Assembly (NCBI GenBank): GCA_022606425.2
Contig: JAHDVF020001222.1
Span: 868,001 to 932,000, forward strand
Length of the DNA stretch: 64,000 nucleotides
Direction of reading: 5' to 3'
DNA from: Lepidostoma basale
Taxonomy: Eukaryota; Arthropoda; Insecta; Trichoptera; Lepidostomatidae
Positions 59,519-64,000 of this stretch are shown here, piece by piece; the first letter of the stretch is position 1; every line of letters starts with the position of its first letter. Under the pieces are notes generated by a model. The model saw only the letters and a program-made list of their open reading frames with translations, was not told the DNA's origin and made no database searches. Position numbers and translations under genes: made by a program.

Positions 59519-59610
59519 CAACAACAACAACAACAACAACAAACCATCACGCCGTTTTCCCGCAGGGGTAGGCAGAGAGAATGGACCGCCACACTACTCT
59601 ATCCTTTCAA
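59518..59610 (-). mobile_element. LINE-A extreme 3' end with (GTT)n tail
   Basis: Seven AAC units on the plus strand (59518-59541) then 'accatcacgccgttttcccg', last ~20 codons. Second example of a GTT rather than GTTA tail; inserted into an HHR-H element, whose sequence resumes at about 59608. Confidence 0.8.
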
Positions 59611-59810
59611 GAAGTCTGTTTTCAAGAAGTTTTATTATAATTTATGGGAATGACATGTTTCGCCTTTCCGAGGCACTCTCAAATGATAATCGAATGATAA
59701 TCAAATGATAATCAAATGATAATGCATTAGAAAGACAAAACATATCATTCTCAAATGTTAATATAAATTTAAGAAATCAGAGATTTTCATTCGTATTAAT
59801 TTTATAGCTT
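59610..59810. repeat. HHR-H element
   Basis: 'ctgttttcaagaagttttat', then GACATGTTTCGCC on the minus strand (GGC, GAAAC, AU, GUC), then three to four tandem 'aatgataatcaaatgat' units, and an inverted, coreless second arm. The CUGANGA strand is replaced by UUGAGAG. Confidence 0.5.
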
Positions 59811-59834
59811 TCTCGTTTTTCGCGATTCAATTCA

Positions 59835-60032
59835 AGCAAACGTGGCACGATCAAATATTTCAAAAATTTAATGTCGGCCACGTGAGGAGTCGGAGAAATC
59901 GATGTGCGTGCATGACACGATTTATGAATGTAGAGGAAACGAGAGATGTATCTCAGGAAAGAACAGTCCATTCTTTCTACCTACCCCTCCGGGGAGCCGG
60001 CGTGATGGTGAGTTAGTTAGTTAGTTTTTCGC
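59835..60032 (+). mobile_element. LINE-A 3' end
   Basis: Plus strand: 'KQTWHDQIFQKFNVGHVRSR', RNRCACMTRFMNVEETRDVS, then 'QERTVHSFYLPLRGAGVM' in a shifted frame; tail GTTAGTTAGTTAG at 60015-60028. Hairpin variant CCCCTCCGGGG. Confidence 0.8.
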
Positions 60033-60478
60033 GTAAATGTGAAGGGGCCGTGAGTATTACACCCCTGAGTTCTCTAGGCGGCAAAACATAACACAAAAGG
60101 GCGGCTTTAAAATGATTTGTTATTCAGGGTGGGTGCTTCTAACAGCACTGGCCGCGTGTTTACCTACGTGCGTACCTTTTGTAGTGTGGCAGTAATGACA
60201 CGTTATGGCACCTTGTAGGCATAAATCGCGCGGCTTTTCGCGCTGCAAACCGCTCCAGGTTGGCATGCCTGCGCGCTGCAAGACCGGCGCAAGCGTTTTA
60301 CAAATGTCCCTTTAAAATAACATTAAGGCACTGTACTTCCTCTAAGGATTTTTTAATATTATTTATTTTTTAACGTGTGCCTAGCGGGAAAAGATTATAA
60401 TCATTTACGTACGATAATTTTAATAACCATTTTACTTTTCTTCTATATACGCCACACTTTGTGTTGTTATGATGGCTT
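60033..60478. other. unassigned, GC-rich then AT-rich
   Basis: 60033-60310 is one of the most GC-rich blocks and not recognised as repeat or gene. 60315-60345 is an HHR-D-like flank ('aaggcactgtacttcctcta'). Confidence 0.35.
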
Positions 60479-60479
60479 A

Positions 60480-60790
60480 TTTCTATTTTTCTTTTTTATA
60501 CACTTTGTATACACAACACATATATTAAAAAATAAAATTATATAGACACGTTTCGGACAAACAGTCCTTCTTCAGTAAAGATACATATTTATAAAAATAT
60601 TAAAACATAAACATAACATAACATCTGACAGATCATGTAAACAACCACAATTTTATAATATTTTTATAAATATGTATCTTTACTGAAGAAGGACTGTTTG
60701 TCCAAAACATGTCTATATAATTTTATTTTTTAATATAAATGTTGTGTATACAAAGTGTAGAAAAAAAGAAAAATAGAAATAAATCATTTG
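60480..60790. mobile_element. HHR-G head-to-head palindrome
   Basis: Left arm 60480-60600 and right arm 60655-60790 are inverted copies ('tatacactttgtatacacaac', 'aaaaataaaattatatagac'). Centre contains 'gatcatgtaaacaacc'. The left (minus) ribozyme is intact; the right (plus) has AAAAC instead of GAAAC. Single-copy relative at 24055-24185. Confidence 0.75.
60541..60580 (-). ncRNA. hammerhead-like motif, family G (intact)
   Basis: Minus strand: CUGAAGA (60575-60569), extra A, helix II GGAC-UGUUU-GUCC, GAAAC, GU, GUC (60547-60545), UAUA. Core matches consensus throughout. Helix I gives A-U, U-A, mismatch, U-A. Helix III minimal with self-complementary ACGUGU-type sequence. Confidence 0.65.
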
Positions 60791-60949
60791 ACTATTCATA
60801 ATAATAATATTCATATAACTTCATTATGTAAAACCTCCCTCAAATGCTTGGGTTTGTCATCATAAACGCCTAGATCTTTCATCATATTTAGGCGCTGAAG
60901 TAATTGTATAATTCTCTGGTGAGAAGTCGGTTGGAATTTAGTTAAATTA

Positions 60950-61640
60950 TTTGGGCGCCGCATGAGGTTCGATATTCCCCGATGGTGGAGAGGGTGCAGA
61001 AGAAATTTCTGCTATACCTCTATCTTAGGAAGTAAGCCCTTGGCTCTTTCCGACCGATTTATTGCTAGGGATGCTAGGCTACCAGTCACTCGAGAGGAGA
61101 CGAGACATTCACTTGGATGTTCACTTTTTTCGACTGATAGGTCGAACTCAGAAATCCTCAGAAGCCAGCCACGAAGGTCGTCAATTATATTATTAGGTTA
61201 CATAATATATATAATTATATTATACTAGTTCACTTGCCATTCAGAAATCCTGAGTGATGTAGGTCCGTGCGTCCCTGATAATTATCATCGACAAAGGGGC
61301 CATAGATTGTTTTATCTTCCACGATGCAGAACCAACCTGCCAATGATTATACCGGTAGGCAGGGCAATATCTTTGCTAAATCGTATCACCTCAGAGGTCG
61401 ACGTATTTTGTGATAGTGTGGTTCACCTGAGGGAGGCGCTGTCTCTGTCATTGTTATAATTGTGAGTTCATCATATTACTTCATTATTCATTATTTACCA
61501 TTGTGTGCCTTAAACTTTTTATTAATAACATTATGTATCATTGGTGTATTGGAATGTTGTTATATGATGCTTTTGATATGTTTAAATAAATGCAGAAATA
61601 TGATTGCATCTTTTTTATACTATATTTCAATAGAATGGTC
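60950..61640 (+). mobile_element. J1 LINE, longest copy
   Basis: Plus strand: RWWRGCRRNFCYTSI, LALSDRFIARDARLPVTREE, TRHSLGCSLFSTDR; an insertion or deletion of ~60 bp; then 'SEILSDVGPCVPDNYHRQRG', 'HRLFYLPRCRTNLPMIIPVG', 'RAISLLNRITSEVDVFCDSV', HLREALSLSLL, stop, and a ~190-bp UTR ending 'tgtttaaataaat'. The extra sequence at 61168-61235 ('agccacgaaggtcgtcaatt') resembles the box A end of S1, so a SINE scar may be present. Confidence 0.75.
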
Positions 61641-61985
61641 CGTTAAAATAAAAAGTGTTAATTAAATATCGATATCTATCAATATTTAAATGGACCGGCG
61701 ACTCAGAGGACGTGGTAGACTTAAGTTGTCGTGGATGGGACTCGCTTACAGAATACTCAAAATAGACATGGTCCCATCAGACGCCGTATAAGACGATTAT
61801 GTCCTCATATGTTTGCTTAAATAAGTCACCATTGGTAGCAATATTTTCAGTATAATCGTATCTATAAAATATTTTAAAATTAAATTTTCCACAATTTTCT
61901 TCTAATTACATCAAACATACACGTTTAATAACGAGAACAAGTCAATTAAACCTTTACCATTTAAGGATGTCAGAAGAATCTGTTC
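61641..61985. other. unassigned stretch
   Basis: No repeat or frame recognised. Confidence 0.4.
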
Positions 61986-61989
61986 TGGA

Positions 61990-62400
61990 AGAACAAGCTC
62001 GTACGTATTGACAACAAAGGGTAAGAATTTTTAAGACACGCGTGCAACCTATCATGATGTATGCTGTAGAGACGCGGACCGATTTGGTAAGAACATCTGA
62101 GATGAAGGTCTTAAGATTCATTACTGTAAAAACTTTCTGAGATCGTGTCCGTAACGCAGACGTAAGAAAAAACTAGCGAAATAGAGTATATCGTTCGGTG
62201 GAGTAGATCTAGAAGAAGATACTGAAGGGACCATTTAGCCAGAATACATAGTGACAGACACGCATATACAGCCGCTTAAGAAATCCCCTCCGGACACCAC
62301 CCACCTGAAAGACCCACTAAGAGATGGAGGGACAGTTAGACCTTATTACCCCAGAATACATGATTCTGTATCACATATCGTCAGATCAATTAAGAGATTT
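61990..62400 (+). mobile_element. K LINE, C-terminal fragment
   Basis: Plus strand: 'WKNKLVRIDNKG', VQPIMMYAVETRTDLVRTSE, MKVLRFITVKTF, stop, DRVRNADVRKN, then 'RWSRSRRRY', 'HIQPLKKSPPDTTHLKDPLRD' in other frames. Order matches 14163-14625. Frameshifted and inactive. Confidence 0.7.
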
Positions 62401-63055
62401 CGCCGGAAGCGCACGCCTGAAACCGCATGCATATCCTACAAATCGAGGAGTGAAATTTTCAACCATAAATATTAGATATTGTTTTTTTTTAAAAGCAAAG
62501 TTGTGTATAGCTGTTGGCGCCAACGTGGAGTATGCGGTTGATAATGCATCTCAAAAATATCATACCAACGAGGCTTACGTGGTGATTTAAGTGTTAATAG
62601 CAAAAAAGAAGAAGAATAATACCAAATAAGTATCTGGGCGACGAAGTTTATCGTGCCTATAGTTATAAAAAAGTACTGGCAAAGATTACTCTTGATGCAC
62701 GTACGCTTATCAAAGACACATGTCAATATTATTTAATTTTATACAATTACTGACTGTGGCGTTTCCAAGAATGCCTTGCAACGGACCATTTGACACACGT
62801 GTCAACTAACAAGTATTGACTAAATTTACTTTTTCTCCAATATATCAAAAATATTACATATGTCAGAACTTCTCATGTTTTATAATGTTCACAAGTTATA
62901 CTTGTATTTTCTGTAAAACGATTTCATATAAACGCGATAGTCTGATAATAATGAGTTAACAGCATAGAAAAAAAAAATTCTAAAACTGAATAAAAATAGG
63001 CAAGAATTCATAAGATGTCAGAATTAATAAATAAGATCCTAGTGTAGATTGAACT
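62401..63055. other. unassigned AT-rich stretch
   Basis: Short AAG-rich run at 62605-62617 could be a further LINE tail. Nothing else recognised. Confidence 0.35.
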
Positions 63056-63059
63056 AAAA

Positions 63060-63275
63060 AATGTGAAGTGTTTAACATAGTAGCATATACACATCTTTCA
63101 AAAATTTGTCAGACGTGGTGGTCGTAAGAAGGACGGAATGGGGAATGTTGTATTACATAAAGCGATCGCTTAACCCAACCAATGACAGGTCATTAGTCCT
63201 GTAAACGCCTTGACCACCATATTCTGTTTCCAAAAAACAATTTACATCTTCGTCTCTATTGAGATACATATTAAT
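63060..63275 (-). mobile_element. T repeat, partial
   Basis: Minus strand: GTATCTCAATAGAGACGAAG (63275 inward), 'aggcgtttacaggactaatg', 'gttaagcgatcgctttatgt', 'tgacaaatttttgaaagatg'. Orientation opposite to 22140-22390. Confidence 0.7.
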
Positions 63276-63810
63276 CCTGAAATAAGATGAATAAAGAAAC
63301 AAATATATTTTAATAATTTTATTATAAAGAAAAAGAATACAAAATATTTTGAAGAATATTTGAACTATTTGCAAAATAATTATTAATATATTTTTCGTAA
63401 TCATAAAAAAATATATATACGAGTATATACGAGCTTTTCGTCATGTCTTTGGACATGCTTATGGTTGTAACGACGCGATATTGCGGTTGTCAAGTATGTG
63501 GCATATGCCGCAGTTACCTTATCCCGATCTCGTCCTCGGAATAACGACTAGAAGTAACGCGAGATTCCGACACTAAAGTAAGTGTCTTTAAATGATAATT
63601 TTGATTTTAATGAATCATCGGGTAAGGCACGTAGAATACCGATGGACCAAACTATGCGGATACAAGAAACGATCGTACCTTTACATCTACTCATTTCACA
63701 TGGATTAAAAAAAATTATGTACATTTATAAAAATAAGATTAATGCTGAGTCCAATTAAAAACAATACGAGCATTTGAAATGTGACTCCATCAACGAATGT
63801 TCAGAATTCT
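63276..63810. other. unassigned stretch
   Basis: 63440-63680 is less AT-rich and unrecognised; possibly unique sequence. TACGAGTA at 63418-63425. Confidence 0.35.
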
Positions 63811-63814
63811 TTGG

Positions 63815-64000
63815 ACAGACATGGTTACCAATACCGAAGTCCTGAGGCGAGCTAGAGTTGACAGGGAACTGTTATCAACTATCAAGTATCGGAAGATTTC
63901 ACATCTGGGTCATATACTGCGTGAGGAAAAGTACCACCTTCTCTAAATGATATTGAAAGGAAAATTGAGGGACGCCGAGGGCCCGGTAGGAGACAAATGT
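63815..64000 (+). mobile_element. L LINE, partial at window edge
   Basis: Plus strand: RMFRILWTDMVTNTEVLRRA, RVDRELLSTIKYRKISHLGH, ILREEKYHLL, then a stop and frameshift, 'KIEGRRGPGRRQM', running off the window. Same family as 24280-24640 and 6058-6345. Confidence 0.75.

Overview
The window is AT-rich eukaryotic DNA, most likely from an insect or related arthropod (inferred from the retroelement types; no diagnostic host gene was found). I see no host protein-coding gene, rRNA or functional tRNA. Almost every recognisable stretch is a copy, usually truncated and often nested, of a transposable element. The window is best read as intergenic or intronic repeat 'graveyard'.

Three layers of elements dominate. 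(1) 3'-end fragments of several non-LTR retrotransposon (LINE) families. The commonest, here LINE-A (about 40 pieces, both strands), encodes the post-reverse-transcriptase C-terminus (RWFGHMERM, GRPRKTWHDQI, CMNVEEAR) and ends in a (GTTA)n tail directly after its stop codon. Others are K, L, M, N, Q (C-terminal pieces, mostly with AAG-rich tails) and J1/J2 (jockey-like C-termini with an A-rich 3' UTR). No endonuclease or catalytic RT domain remains. (2) Short non-autonomous retroposons: S1 (tRNA-derived, box A/B intact in several copies), S2 (a second tRNA-derived SINE), and P, a roughly 0.2-0.6 kb element that shares its last ~55 bp and its tail with LINE-A. (3) Short palindromic or head-to-head repeats whose cores match hammerhead ribozymes (CUGANGA, helix II, GAAA, short helix III, UH). 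I separate them into families HHR-A to HHR-I by sequence. Hammerheads of this minimal helix-III type are known from Penelope-like elements and other small retroelements, so these are probably decayed or non-autonomous relatives.

Region by region: 0-3 kb LINE-A/P remnants, an AAT microsatellite and two TIR elements; 3-10 kb a minisatellite, HHR-A, K, L, J1, N and the longest LINE-A piece (9015-9602); 10-22 kb S2, J1, K, perfect HHR-C palindrome, S1, HHR-B, an M/N chimera, HHR-E, P and a run of HHR-I/B/D palindromes; 22-31 kb T, LINE-A, LINE C-termini with a C2H2 finger, L, HHR-F, S1 and P; 31-40 kb HHR-A pairs, S1 nested in LINE-A, a 455-bp near-perfect palindrome, and an HHR-A pair inserted in LINE-A with a visible target duplication; 40-50 kb HHR-I2, K, M, LINE-A, S2, a hAT-like MITE and an N insertion with target duplication; 50-64 kb nested HHR-A/B, an HHR-A cluster, T repeats, P, Q, J1/J2, M, HHR-G palindrome, K and a terminal L copy.

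The strongest biology is the coexistence of several distinct hammerhead-like families, with base-pair covariation in helix II, and the tail sharing between P and LINE-A. All calls are from reading the sequence; no alignment, folding or database search was run, and boundaries are approximate (about +/-15 bp) unless a target duplication is stated.
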